A stretch of DNA of 64,000 bases, from NCBI GenBank assembly GCA_030068145.1, contig JAPJBO010000381.1, forward strand, positions 1 through 64,000, in the 5' to 3' direction. Positions 53,658-63,866 of the stretch are shown in pieces. Each line of letters starts with the position of its first letter. The stretch's first letter is position 1. The notes under the pieces were generated by a model that saw nothing but the letters and a program-made list of their open reading frames with translations, did no database searches and was not told where the DNA came from. This stretch comes from Diplonema papillatum. Taxonomy: Eukaryota > Euglenozoa > Diplonemea > Diplonemida > Diplonemidae. A program made the translations under genes and the position numbers.

Positions 53658-54853
53658 GGAAGGATGGAGGATACCTAACACAACAGAACTGCTGAGGGCA
53701 GCAGTCAGTCCTGGTTTGTGGTTGACTGCCAGGCACCTAGCAGCGAAGTATTCCGGGTGGCATCTGTGGGCGCCTTCGTCAACCCTCTACCCGACTTCTT
53801 TCACTGTGCACCTGGAGGTAGGTACTGCGGGACCAAGCGTCGGGACTTGCGTCTAAGCCGCCGGCTCACACGGGCCGTCGACCGATGCTCAATGCCTGGC
53901 GCTTACCGTGACGGACGGAGAGCTCGAATTGAGCCAAATTAAGTACACGGGAAGGGAGCAGGCTGAGGAACGGCATCTTCGTCCTCTGGCGCCAGCTCCC
54001 GCTCCGTAACCCCCCACCCTTTACAATCCCCACCCCGGCTTTTTCAGTTCGTCACGATTTTTTTTGTCGTATAAGATCGAAGATCTTAGAAGATTAATAC
54101 TATTCCGACGAGAACTAACACTTGTACAAAGGTTATTACCCCGTCGCTCCCGAGAAAAACACCGTATTTTTACCCCTCGCTCCTGCTTTGTAGGAAATGC
54201 TTAAGGAGACTGCCAGTTGCGATAGATCAAAGGAGGTAAATGTGCTGTAGCCCACACGAAACACAGGTAACCCTGGGTTTAGTGGCGGGCGTAAGCGTTC
54301 AACAAAAAGGCCGAAGCAACTCGACAGGTCGAGCGAGTACGGGTCGTCGAAGCAAATCAGTAAAATGAAGCTTGCGAAATCGCAAGCCACGTGGTCCCCG
54401 TGTCGGTGTTGTCGTTCCTGCAAGCCCGGGCCCGAAGTCGTAGTTTCTGAGCTTTTGAACCGACTTTGAGTCCGAAGCCCTGAACGGGAAGAAACCATAA
54501 CACCGGTCCTTTGATGGTGCGATCCACACTCTTACATAAAGCCCAGCACGAATCGGGCAAGATCTTGGCACAAACTCGGCAAAACGTAAAAACAAGCTAA
54601 AATTACTACAAGAAACAGTCTAAAGTTATCAGTGGCGGCCATTGCGCATGTTTTCGGGTCTGCCTGCGACCTGACTACTTCTGAAGAGCTGATAAGCACC
54701 TTTCTCAGCTTTCAGTCGGCGATGAGAATTTTCGAGAGGAGGGAAGGGATGCTTTCCAAGTTGGCAACGAAAAAGACGGGGAAAGACCACGCCAGCAATT
54801 CCTCAAGCTAAAAAAACGACGACACTGAATAGGAAGAAGTTATACACCTGGTC
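53658..54853. other. No gene identified
   Basis: Single-copy sequence between the duplication copies. It includes AGATCGAAGATCTTAGAAGAT at about 54074, a small imperfect palindrome. No convincing frame. Confidence 0.45.
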
Positions 54854-54945
54854 CCATCAGTTTGGCGACACGTTTTGCGGGCGTTCCTTCAACTTACACC
54901 AGTCTGGATCAAGCTTTCCTGGGGTTTCCGAATGTTTCTGGGTTG
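54854..54945 (+). mobile_element. Fragment of the hAT-type MITE family
   Basis: Matches an internal part of copy 1 (about 26134-26225): TCAGTTTGGCGACACGTTTT and CTTTCCTGGGGTTTCCGAATG. Both ends of the MITE are missing. Confidence 0.75.
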
Positions 54946-55571
54946 CTAGTCGGGTAGTTTTCATGGCTGCTTTTTTGAGTTGCTGCTGTTTTCCATAGGA
55001 ATTGCCTTGTGCGGCTGGCGACTGGTCACCGTATTTATATACCGGTACAAAAACTGGAATCTCAAGCGAATTGCAACACCCTCAACAGTGTTGTGTTGCA
55101 AAAAATCACGAAAAGCCTCTAGGCAAAACCCCGTTTTCACATTTCTTCCCCCTAGCCTGTCGAAGTAGGTACTCTCGGCACACTTTGCGAGACGTAATAC
55201 CCGGTGACCGGGGCAAAAATCAAGCGGCCACGCTTTTTAAAGCGAACCACACGCATGACAAGCACCGCAACCTGGGCTACACGGCGAATCTCGGAAGCTG
55301 AAGTTTTTTTGTGTGGCCAACGATGGTTTTTTGTTGTCCACTCTTCTCCTATTCTCTATGTACGTACTTGGGAACAGAGTGTGTGTAATGTGCACTCGCA
55401 CACTCTGTGGCTGGAGTTCACCGTGTAATGGAAAGATATATTCTTTCTGAACCACCGCGCCCAGATGTGGAAATTGTCAAACGCGGAAACCGCGTCCAAC
55501 GCACATGGGGGGGGATATAAATGACACGGGCTTTGTCCCGTTAGCGGGGTCTCTTTCAAAAGTAAAGTTAA

Positions 55572-57333
55572 CCCCTTACGGACGGGAGACATATATATAT
55601 GTCGAAAAATCAAAAAAGGTTGCGGAGATCATCTCGCCTATGAAGACACAACGAAAGTGATCCATGTTTGCTTCTTTGGAAAGATACGTCACAAATCTTT
55701 CAAATGCACCCTTCATCGGACAAAACTGCTGCCCGAGCTGCCAAGCGGATGCCACTGCAAAACTTGGGGGCTGGCCAGAAATTGGGGGTTTTCGAGTTCT
55801 TGCCTGTGCCCATTACAGAGCCCAAGCTCTGGCACGTGCCAGGGACCCAAGCCACACCCAGCCAGTGCATGTTGGTCAAAGTGGTCGATGTTTGCTTCTT
55901 TGGAAAGATACGTCACAGATCTTTCAAATGCGCCCTTCATCTGACAAAACTGTTGCCCGAGTGACGAACAGATGCCACCGCGAAACCTGGGACTCAGCCA
56001 GCATGGGACAGTAGCAAAAGACGACCTCTTCAGTAAAAAAAAGTGAGAATATCTTTCCGGGGGAAGCGTTCTGGGGAAGGTCAACTTGAAGACCGGCTTG
56101 CTTTTCCTGAAACGGAATTGCTTCCACGATCTTGACTGTTTCAGACCAAGCTTTCGAACCCTCCTCGAGGTTGTCAGGCTTCGGAGCGCTGGCCGACTTT
56201 GCACCAGAAGCTTTTGTCGTGGTTTTGGGAGAGGGTTTTGCTGCAGCCTTCGAGGGTTTGGTTGCGGGTTTGGGAGAAGCATTTTGTGCCGTGACTGCCT
56301 GGGAGGGCTTGGTTGCAGCCTTCGAGGACTTTGATGTGGGCTTGGCAGCAGATTTCTTCGGTGTTCCCTCAGGAGATGCCAGCAGAAATGCGATGAAGTG
56401 CCCCGTTGTGTCCCCTCCATTGGGGTGGCTTAGGTACACAATGTTGGAGGGGCGTAGTGCATCGGCAGTCTGGCCGTGTGTCCCCAGAGCCCACTCAACT
56501 AGTGCTGCCCGCAGGACGCTGGCAGTAATGAAAAAGCCAATGTCCTTTGCCTGGCAAAAATGCTGCACCTCAAAGCAGTCCAGGGCTCTCAGAGAACCGA
56601 TGCTGCGCGCATTCGCGGCGAACTCTTCTTTCGCGAAGTCAAGCATAGTCTTGCCCGCGGGCAAGACAGTCGTCTGTGTTGTCTTCCAACGCGAGGCCCG
56701 CCAAGCACAAAGGTAGCCACACTCTACCCCCTTCTGCTCGTTTCGCAGCTCCATCCTCACCCCAGGGAGGGCCCGAAACTCTCGCTTGCTGCGCTGTGCA
56801 TCCCAAGAGCTTGAGGAATCTACTACCATCCAGCTGCTAAACTGAACTGGGTCGAATGTTCCCGCGGCGATCATCGTCATCACCTGAAGCTCTTCCGGGT
56901 TCAAGGAATCATCCGATTCACTTGTGTCCGACGCGGAGGAGGTGTCTGGCTCCTCCGACATGTCTTCGGCAAAGCGCACACTCTTCTTCACCATTTTTAG
57001 TAGTTCTGTTCATCAATTGTGTTTTGGCCTGAATATTTTTGTTTGTAGGGGTTTGTCGGTTATTTTTGGACAACAATTCTAGGTGTTGTTCGGATATTTT
57101 GTGCTGGTTTTTCCGACCAGGTGTCTCCTGTGACCATGTGTCTCCTGTGTCACTCTGCATGTGTACGCGTTCAATTCTGAGGTGCGCATTTGAAAGATCG
57201 GCTGCGAAATCATTAAAATGCACCCCTAGGCCCCCATTCTCTCCGTTTGCGACCCATTTTTGACTGCGGCCCGAAGTTCCCGAAAAAGTACATTTTCCCA
57301 AAATTAACCCCCCCCCCCTCCGTCCGTAAGGGG
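55572..57333 (-). mobile_element. piggyBac-type element with non-transposase cargo
   Basis: Inserted between duplicated TTAA tetranucleotides (55568-55571 and 57334-57337). The inverted ends CCCCTTACGGACGG are 14-15 bp. Copy 1 of the segmental duplication shows the empty TTAA site. TTAA targeting with short C-run ends is characteristic of the piggyBac superfamily. No transposase is present. It holds the gene at 55924-56994 and, near its left end, a direct repeat (55661-55738 and 55883-55960) coding on the minus strand for FCPMKGAFERFVTYLSKEAN-type peptides. A related end and a related peptide occur at 61604 and 61690. Confidence 0.9.
55924..56994 (-). CDS. Cargo protein of the piggyBac-type element, possible OTU-like cysteine peptidase
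   Basis: 356 aa from the ATG at 56994. An acidic N-terminus (to about residue 50) is followed by a folded domain of about 150 residues. That domain has a Cys-rich helix start (GVECGYLCAWRASRW, residues 89-103), a middle LDCFEVQHFCQAKDIGFFI (138-156), and TTGHFIAFLL (196-205). The order Cys, then a W/E-type segment before a beta strand, then a His-aromatic matches the layout of OTU/papain-fold peptidases, with C92 or C96 and H199 as candidate catalytic residues; this is inference. Residues 211-280 are a Lys/Ala/Ser/Pro histone-H1-like tail, and a further conserved-looking block ends the protein. Host-gene capture or a transposon-borne accessory are both possible. Confidence 0.65.
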   Translation of the reverse strand: MVKKSVRFAEDMSEEPDTSSASDTSESDDSLNPEELQVMTMIAAGTFDPVQFSSWMVVDSSSSWDAQRSKREFRALPGVRMELRNEQKGVECGYLCAWRASRWKTTQTTVLPAGKTMLDFAKEEFAANARSIGSLRALDCFEVQHFCQAKDIGFFITASVLRAALVEWALGTHGQTADALRPSNIVYLSHPNGGDTTGHFIAFLLASPEGTPKKSAAKPTSKSSKAATKPSQAVTAQNASPKPATKPSKAAAKPSPKTTTKASGAKSASAPKPDNLEEGSKAWSETVKIVEAIPFQEKQAGLQVDLPQNASPGKIFSLFFTEEVVFCYCPMLAESQVSRWHLFVTRATVLSDEGRI

Positions 57334-59171
57334 TTAACTCTAAAAGTTCACATATACTCTCTTCTGCTTGCTCCCCCCTCAAATATTTCGAAGCATACCA
57401 CGCCGAATTAAAAAGGCCCACAAGAGGCGGGGAACTGCGCGGGCTTGCTGAGGCGCGGGTTTCGTGCCGGACGAGGGGGCATGAGCGAACAGTCGCAACC
57501 CGCCGCCAAGCCCTGGGTTGCCGCGCGCTGTTTCGTCGGCAAAAGTCGACATCTAAAAAAAAAGGAAAAAGACATAGCTCAACCCAATCAACTCCCGCTG
57601 GTAGACTAGATCTGCCAAAAAGGAAACAACTGCCTTCGGGCTAGAATTGACAGGGGGAAAATGGAAAACGTCGCCAGACATCAAACTGACGCAAACCGTC
57701 GACCGCACAATATCCTTGCCTCTTTGGCATAACGCCGACCCATGCGAGACTGCGAGACTTACTCCGCGCAAAGTCTTTGGACGATAAACGCTAGAACCCA
57801 ATAAAACACCTTCTACACCAGGGGCGGTGGCCATGCATGCTACGAGGATCCTGCGGAGCTCGCGTTGCAAGAAAGTCCAGTTCCCAGCCCTTCCAAGAAG
57901 CAACCGCGACGGACACCATGTTCGCGTGTGCGTGGGCGACGCTACCCGACGGCGAACCGCCGTTCAACATGCATAAGCATCCGTTTCCAGGCACGCAGGC
58001 ATGCATGACCACCGCCCCTGGTGCACAGTACCGTAGAAGCCCCAAACCGGGGGTTTCGGCTCAAAGCCTCGTTTTTGCTCGGTTTCAGACAAAGTGCTGA
58101 ATTCCCTGGAGAACCCCCGGAAAGAAGAACACATACAAGCAATCACCGACTTCCACACGACCCCAATTGGTTGTAGAAAATTGATTAAACCACAAATGGA
58201 GACATTCCGTTCCAGTCTTTTTCGCAGAAGGACGCAGTGGGTTTGTCTTGAGAGAACGCACGTAGCTTGCCCAGCCGTGCTGGTTGCACAGCCAACTTAT
58301 GTTGCGCTATTCGACCTGGAAAAGGGAAGGGACTTGGCCCGCGAGGCAGCATCACGGTTTTCCGTGCAGAGATGCAGTATCCACTGCCTCGCGCGGTCAT
58401 GCCCCCATTCTTCGCTTCGCTGCGTCAGCTTTTAGTGGGCGGACCTGTGTGTCCACACGTGTCAGTTCTTTGCGAACCTTGTCGAATCCGACAACGGCTA
58501 AACTGGGCATCGCGAGTGTGTAGAGAGAGTGGGCCCATTTGGTCTGGAGAGGGGGTTGCACTGTTTTCTCTCCTTTTTCAGCTTTCTTATTGGGCAGCTG
58601 GCGGCATTTTCGAGTGAATGGTCATCAAAGCCCTACCGGAAACGAAAAATCCAACGGACCGTTGAACCAAGCATATATATATCAGCGAGACGTGCAATCG
58701 TCCAAGTGCTTCTTATCCACTTCACGTTTGTCGTCCGATTGGGCTTTTCTTGGCATGGACTTGCTCTCGGTGTCATCGACGCACGTGTCGTGATGCACGT
58801 GTCGTCACGCACGGTTGTCCCTTTGAGCATTAAGTGAAACACCGCAAGCTTCCCTCTCCGTCCTTGTGGCGGCTACCGTCGAGTATTTCTTACTGCTTTT
58901 CATACTTTTTCTAGCCCTGTGCAGTACCTGAGAAATATTTAATCTTTAGCCATACTTAAACATTCTGTGTTCTTGGTGGGTGATCGACACTGGATCGGTA
59001 CACATCCACACTAGCCAGGATCAGACAGTATCTACCTGGCCGCGTGGAGAAAGTGTTCTCTCGTAGCAGCGTAGGTACTGGGTACTGGTGCCGACAGAGG
59101 AAGATGTTGCTTGATTATCTAGGTACTGCACCCGTGATTCTCCACTTTTTTTGTGTTAACAATGCATTGTT

Positions 59172-59886
59172 CATACTTGTACCCCGCCTTTAAAAAAAGC
59201 GGGATCCCCGCTTTTTTTTTCTTTTTTCCCAAATCTGGAAAAAGCGGGCAAAGCGGGGAAAAAGCGGGCTATTCAATACTCGCCTACCTCATCGTCACAC
59301 TCTCCCGCCGAGTTTCGGAGCCAAACACTGCGTGATGTCGCCGTTGATGAGGAGTTTGCCCTGAGCGAGAGCTCGTTCGGGGTCAGCCTCGTACTCAGGG
59401 TTGAAACCCCCGAGCGACCCCAGTTACAAGCAGGACATGTATTCAGAATGCCCGTGCGCAGCTGCGGAAGTCGCAGCCGAAGTCGCTTCGGGTTCATAGC
59501 CGTCACTGTCGCTGCCAGCCGAAGGAACGGCTTTCGGGGCGACTCTGCCTTGCTTCCCGTTTTCACACTTCTTCGGGGCGACCTTCTTGGCCACGGGGGA
59601 AAGGTTGCGTGTGCGTCGCCGACCCCCCCAGTTCGGGAAAAGGGTTCATGCCCAATATAGGAAAGGGGGTCCGGGCCCGTCCGAACCAATGTCCCCGGCA
59701 CCGCGCTTGGTCTGTGCAGGCATCTCTTTTTCGGAAGCATGCCTGATCTACGACCCGAGGACCTCCGAGCCTCCCCGACAGGTGTGGACGACCTGTTCGC
59801 CCGTATTCGTCCAGAGTTGTGTTGTCTGATCCCCCCGCTTTTTCCCCCGCTTCCCCCGTTTTTTTTTAAGGCGGGGTACAAGTATG
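59172..59886. mobile_element. 715-bp TIR element with 6-bp target duplication
   Basis: The ends CATACTTGTACCCCGCCTT are inverted copies followed by A/T-runs and GCGGG words. ATTGTT is duplicated on both sides (59166-59171 and 59887-59892). The sequence at 39901-39990 is the same locus type without the insertion (GCATTGTT then GGTACTAAAAATTAGTAG). Inside are two segments shared with rDNA flanks: 59553-59575 with 6661-6683, and 59608-59671 with 13554-13616. A 200-codon minus-strand frame spans most of it but is unrecognised and non-ATG at the shared parts. Confidence 0.85.
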
Positions 59887-59892
59887 ATTGTT

Positions 59893-60610
59893 GGTACTAA
59901 AAATTAGTAGTTGGCAGCGTACTACATGAAACTTACCAAAGCAGGTGAGTTCCGCTAGTGCGCACAAACAAAAGAAAGCGCCATACTAATTTTTCGGCTT
60001 CTAAGGTTTATGCAGGGCACGCCGCCTTCAGTGTTGTCAGAAAGATGTCGAAGGAGGACTCGTTGAGATAATTATTATGGCCTTTGCCTTGTGATCCGTC
60101 TACCCATTGAGTCTTGACGAAGGACGTCGTTCTTGTCTTCTTTTGTTGACCAGTACTCCCTCTCGAGCGCACCTCTCACCTTTGCGGGGTCAGTTTTCGA
60201 TCCTTGTTACGTTTCTGGCTCTTTTCTTTTGTGCTGCGTGTCCAGGTCAAGCTGCGATCAGCAGTGCTTAGCCACGGTGGCTTGCGGTTACCAGTCGGCC
60301 TCAGTCTGATCAGGAACACGAACGATGTGCAAATTGTCTCTCTTTTTGCACCCGCATCATGCAAACACCATGCGCCGCTGCCCACGAACTACGGCCTCTG
60401 CGTGTGCAGGTGCCGATCCCGCAGAGGGTCTCATTGCTGCCATGTAATTTGTGTGAGGTGACCAGGTAAGAGACCAAGCCCGCGCGAACCGTCAAGGAAC
60501 GAGAGGCCTTCCCCCCCACCCTAGGCATAGTGCACGGTGAAAGTGAAACAGGTGTTTTGACTAGCCATTTTACTAGTGAGGGTAGGCGTTTTTTTTTTTT
60601 TTTTTTTTGG
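59893..60610. other. No gene identified
   Basis: The first 100 bp are homologous to 39917-39990. A T-run ends the stretch at 60590-60608. Short frames only. Confidence 0.5.
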
Positions 60611-60618
60611 CCCATGTC

Positions 60619-61417
60619 CAGGGTATTAGTTTGAAGGCTTCCGGGATTTGCAGATTTAGACCGTTACTATGGGGTGGTTTTGGGTGGTGTTTCAGTGCCG
60701 TTTTCGCCGATGTGCGGCGTCTTGGGGCAGAGCCTACACATCTCCACAACTTCGTTCGGCAAAAGAGGGGTCTTCATGGGTCCTTCATGGGTCAATTATG
60801 GTCACCCCGTCAGTAATTTCTGCGGGCGTTTTTTCAACGTACACCAGCCTGGATCAAGCTTTTCGGGGTTTTCCGAATGCTTCTGGGTTCCCTGTGGGGG
60901 GACGCACTCCAAAAACAGTCAAAATCGTAAACAGACAGTCTCGTCAGGCAGCTGAAGGGGGGCGACCTGGGGACCTATTTTCCCATGATTCTTACGATAA
61001 TAGGTCCACGGTTTTGGTGTGCACCGCCGTGCTTACAACAACATTTTTAGCGTTATTTTTAGCAACATCGCGCCGAAGGCGCGGCGGAAAATTTGGGCAA
61101 AAATAACTCCGCCCCCCCTTTATCATGTGTGGGCAACTCTTAGCTCGTGTGAAACTGTCAAACAGGACCTTGACCCGGTAATGAAGCACAGTGGCTGCCG
61201 ACCCGCAGCTGAACGCAATTGAACGGCAGCGGCTGGGTCTCAGCAGCGGAGGCTCAGCAGCCTTCCAGCACCTTCAGCACACTGCTAAACACCACACCCC
61301 CCGCCTATATTTTACTTTGAACACCGTTTTTTGAACATTTTTTTTTTTTCCCCCGGCCAAGTCCGGTTTGCAGATTTAGACCGTCGGTCTAAATCTGCAA
61401 CAGAAACTAATCCCCTG
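60619..61417 (+). mobile_element. hAT-type MITE, copy 3, with 8-bp target duplication
   Basis: Starts CAGGGTATTAGTTTGAAGG and ends ACTAATCCCCTG. CCCATGTC is duplicated on both sides (60611-60618 and 61418-61425). The 8-bp duplication plus CAGGG termini place the family in the hAT superfamily. The right subterminal hairpin of GCAGATTTAGACC is at about 61368-61400. Confidence 0.9.
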
Positions 61418-61603
61418 CCCATGTCCCAGGGATTTATATAGCTTTTCCTCCTCTGCAGAAAAGTCCTTTTCGCCCTCGGGGTCCTGTGGTGGATCCAAAA
61501 TTAGTTAGAATTGGTCGTCAAGAGGCAAGCGCTACCAGGCCAGCCCAACCCAGCCAACCCACCCAACCTCAGTGTTGGAACAAGAATCAGACGAAATGGT
61601 TAA

Positions 61604-61640
61604 CCACTTAAGGACGGAGGGGGGCAGGGTTAATTTGGGA
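61604..61640 (+). mobile_element. Left end of a second piggyBac-family element
   Basis: After TTAA (61600-61603) comes CCACTTAAGGACGGAGGGGG and then GGGTTAATTTGGGAAAA. This matches the right end of the 55.6-57.3 kb element read inward (CCCCTTACGGACGGAGGGGG, then GGTTAATTTTGGGAAAA). The opposite end was not found and may lie beyond the window. Confidence 0.7.
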
Positions 61641-61689
61641 AAAGGGGTGGCTCCATGGCGAATCTCAGGTATCCGTTGGAGCTCGGAGC

Positions 61690-61830
61690 AGGATTTCTGC
61701 CCGGTGAAGGACGCATTTCAAAGATTTGTGTCGGATCTTTCCGATACAGCAAACAGCGACCACTTTCGACCATTATTTGGCCTCTCGCCCGCGAACGTGA
61801 CACCCGCGAACTTTCGTGAGATGACTACCA
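61690..61830 (+). CDS. Conserved peptide segment of the piggyBac-family elements
   Basis: The frame reads DFCPVKDAFQRFVSDLSDTA, then NSDHFRPLFGLSPANV. Homologous peptides occur twice on the minus strand of the first piggyBac-type element (FCPMKGAFERFVTYLSKEAN, then MDHF). Conservation at protein level between diverged DNA copies indicates a real coding segment, probably part of a larger spliced or decayed gene. Its function is unknown. Confidence 0.45.
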
Positions 61831-61929
61831 CGACAGTGGTAGTTCGTCCATCCGATAAAGGCGGTGACCACGGCACTGTCCTTTATTGGACTGCCCAGCC
61901 TGCCGGGCCTGGAACCCAGACCCCGACAC

Positions 61930-63042
61930 CGGATGCCCGCTACAGGAGGAATCGTCCAGGAACAGTTGAAGGGGAACGGAGCCTACGACAATGGGCCCGT
62001 GTACAACGACGAACGACGCGCGAGGGCAGGCCGGTGGCCCGCCCCCCAGAGACCTGCCGCAAACCCGGACCCCGTCCATTTTCTGGGCGCGGTGGTCGAC
62101 AAGAGGAACGCGACGAAGTGCGTCGCGCACTACAAGGGGAAGTGTGAGATCTGCCGCCGCCTCGGAGACAAACAGGGACCCACCGTGCAGGCGTGCTGTC
62201 GGCACCACCACGCCGCCGACGACGGGCTACCCATCGCGATCTGCGACCGACACCGAATGTCCAGGTGCGCGGTCTGCAACACGCCGAAGACATGCTGTGC
62301 CGCAGGGCACCACGGGTGCCGCGAACACAACCGCGGCCCCCAGCTGCCGACGCTCGCAGAGCGACGACCCGCCGCGTGCTGCGGCAAAGGGCACCACAGT
62401 GCCGACGAACCGAAGGCTACGAAGCCCGCCGCACCACCCAACACGAACACGCCGGCGCCCGCGGCCACGCCGCGCTCGCCTGCGGCTGAGCAACTGTCCG
62501 AGTCGCCCAGGAAGGGGCGGAAGCGTATCCTGCAGGAGACCCCGCGACCGACCACCCACCGGGGGCCGAAGCGCCCGGCCAAGAAAGCAGCGACGCGGCA
62601 ACGCACGCGAACGGCGCGGTACCTCACCAGCTCACCAACCTCCCCGCCTTCATCACCGTCATCATCACCGTCGCCCAAGACGTCATCAACGGGGAACATC
62701 ATCCCCATACAAACAACCCTTCCGCGCACGCCAACCGGCGAGCCCAAAGACGCGCCTCCCAGAAGGAGGCGGAAGCGACCCCTGCAGGAGTCCTCGAAGC
62801 TCGCATCCCCGACAGGGAAGCCACGAAGATCGAAGCGATCGCGGCAGGCCGTGAACAACTCTACGCTCGATCACGAAATGGAATGCCTGACTTCTTCCCC
62901 ATCGTCGACCCGGAAACAGCCACACCGGCCCGGAAAGTCCGCACCGCGAAAGCGAGCGGGAATTGAACTTGACTTGGAAATGACTAGTTTGACCACATCC
63001 TCATCATCGTTGACTCTCCCGACGGACGACGTCATAAAGTAA
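61930..63042 (+). CDS. Cys/His-rich protein with long basic Ser/Pro tail
   Basis: The frame is open from 61843 to the TAA at 63040-63042. The first in-frame ATG is 61930 (MPATGGIVQEQLKGN), giving 370 aa. Residues about 60-145 are packed with Cys and His: KCEICRRLGDKQG, ACCRHHHAADDGLPIAIC, CAVCNTPKTCC and GHHGCREHNRG. They probably bind two or three zinc ions, though I cannot match the spacing to a named finger. The rest is Lys/Arg/Ser/Pro-rich with NLS-like clusters and ends ELDLEMTSLTT, then PTDDVIK. It lies just inside a piggyBac-family end and has a tandem paralogue downstream. Confidence 0.65.
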   Translation, partial: RMPATGGIVQEQLKGNGAYDNGPVYNDERRARAGRWPAPQRPAANPDPVHFLGAVVDKRNATKCVAHYKGKCEICRRLGDKQGPTVQACCRHHHAADDGLPIAICDRHRMSRCAVCNTPKTCCAAGHHGCREHNRGPQLPTLAERRPAACCGKGHHSADEPKATKPAAPPNTNTPAPAATPRSPAAEQLSESPRKGRKRILQETPRPTTHRGPKRPAKKAATRQRTRTARYLTSSPTSPPSSPSSSPSPKTSSTGNIIPIQTTLPRTPTGEPKDAPPRRRRKRPLQESSKLASPTGKPRRSKRSRQAVNNSTLDHEMECLTSSPSSTRKQPHRPGKSAPRKRAGIELDLEMTSLTTSSSSLTLPTDDVIK

Positions 63043-63064
63043 CATTAGCCCGTGAACAGTGCTC

Positions 63065-63107
63065 GCCTGCCTTGATGGCACTTGCACCTTAAAGAACTCA
63101 ATGCTCA
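63065..63107 (+). repeat. Shared 3' flank motif of the DDV(I/F)(K/R) family
   Basis: CTTGATGGCACTTGCACCTT followed by AAAGAACTCAATGCT occurs after the gene at 63042 and again at 63936-63967 after the second gene. A related version (GTACTTAAAAGAACTCAATG) is at about 51269. CAGTGCATG(C/T)TAAT then ATGTGGTTCATG accompanies it at 51012, 51243 and 63974. Possibly 3'-UTR or processing sequence. Confidence 0.7.
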
Positions 63108-63866
63108 ACGTGACACAAAGGGAAGTGCGCAGTCTGTCGCGCACTCGGACACCACCACGGCCCTACGGTGGAGGCATGTTGCCGACACCACCACGCCGAC
63201 AACGACGGCTTACCTCCGGCCGTCTGCGACCGGCACCGCATGACGAGATGCGTGGAGTGCAACACGCCAACAGCGTGCTGCAAGGCCGGCCACCATGACT
63301 GCCGCGAACACGCCCGCGGTCCGTGTGACGACTGCCGCGGCTTACCGACGCTAGCGGAACGGCGGCCGTCAGCCTGCTGCAAAAAGGGCCACCACGTGCC
63401 AGCGCCCCCGAAGCCAGCCCCCGCTAAGCCGAAGCCAACAACGCCGCGGAAGAAGGGCCGACAGAAGCCGACGACACCACCGCGCATGAAGAGGACGCGT
63501 CAAGCGTCCCCAAAGGCGGCCAAGATGGCGAAAAAGCACGCTCCGACCGAGCCGGCCCGAGCGACACCACCAAGAAAGGGGCAGAAAAGAGCCCGACTCC
63601 CGACACCACCGAATGACCCGGCGGGAAAACCCGGAAAAAAGCACGCGGCGCGAAAGCGCAACATTTCGAGAATGGAGCTGGATATCACCAGCCCTGCCAC
63701 CTCGACTTCATCCTCATCCATGTCAGGATCGCCCCCTCGAGCGACTGCTTCGGCAGGACAGCCGGCGCGAAAGCGCAACAAACGAAGAATGGAGCTGGAT
63801 ATCACCAACCTATTATTACCGTCCTCGTCCGCTTTGAGATCGTCCTCGGACGACGTATTCAAATAA
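63108..63866 (+). CDS. Tandem paralogue of the Cys/His-rich protein, N-terminally truncated
   Basis: From KGKCAVCRALGHHHG onward it follows the upstream gene: ACCRHHHADNDGLPPAVC, CVECNTPTACC, GHHDCREHARG. The match begins just after a TGA, so the 5' part is missing or lies in another exon. No ATG precedes the zinc-binding part. The tail repeats a motif, KRNISRMELDIT and KRNKRRMELDIT, and ends SSSDDVFK at the TAA at 63864-63866. The junction at about 63105 follows a copy of the 3' flank repeat (CCTTAAAGAACTCAATGCTC), consistent with unequal duplication of gene plus flank. Confidence 0.6.

Larger units (their letters stand above)
55107..59099. repeat. Segmental duplication, copy 2 (carrying the piggyBac-like insertion)
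   Basis: Same sequence as 51422-53657, interrupted after 55571 by the 1762-bp element and resuming at 57338. Differences from copy 1 include loss of CAGAGCGTCG near 55425 and 2-4 bp insertions near 58347 and 58457. Confidence 0.95.
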
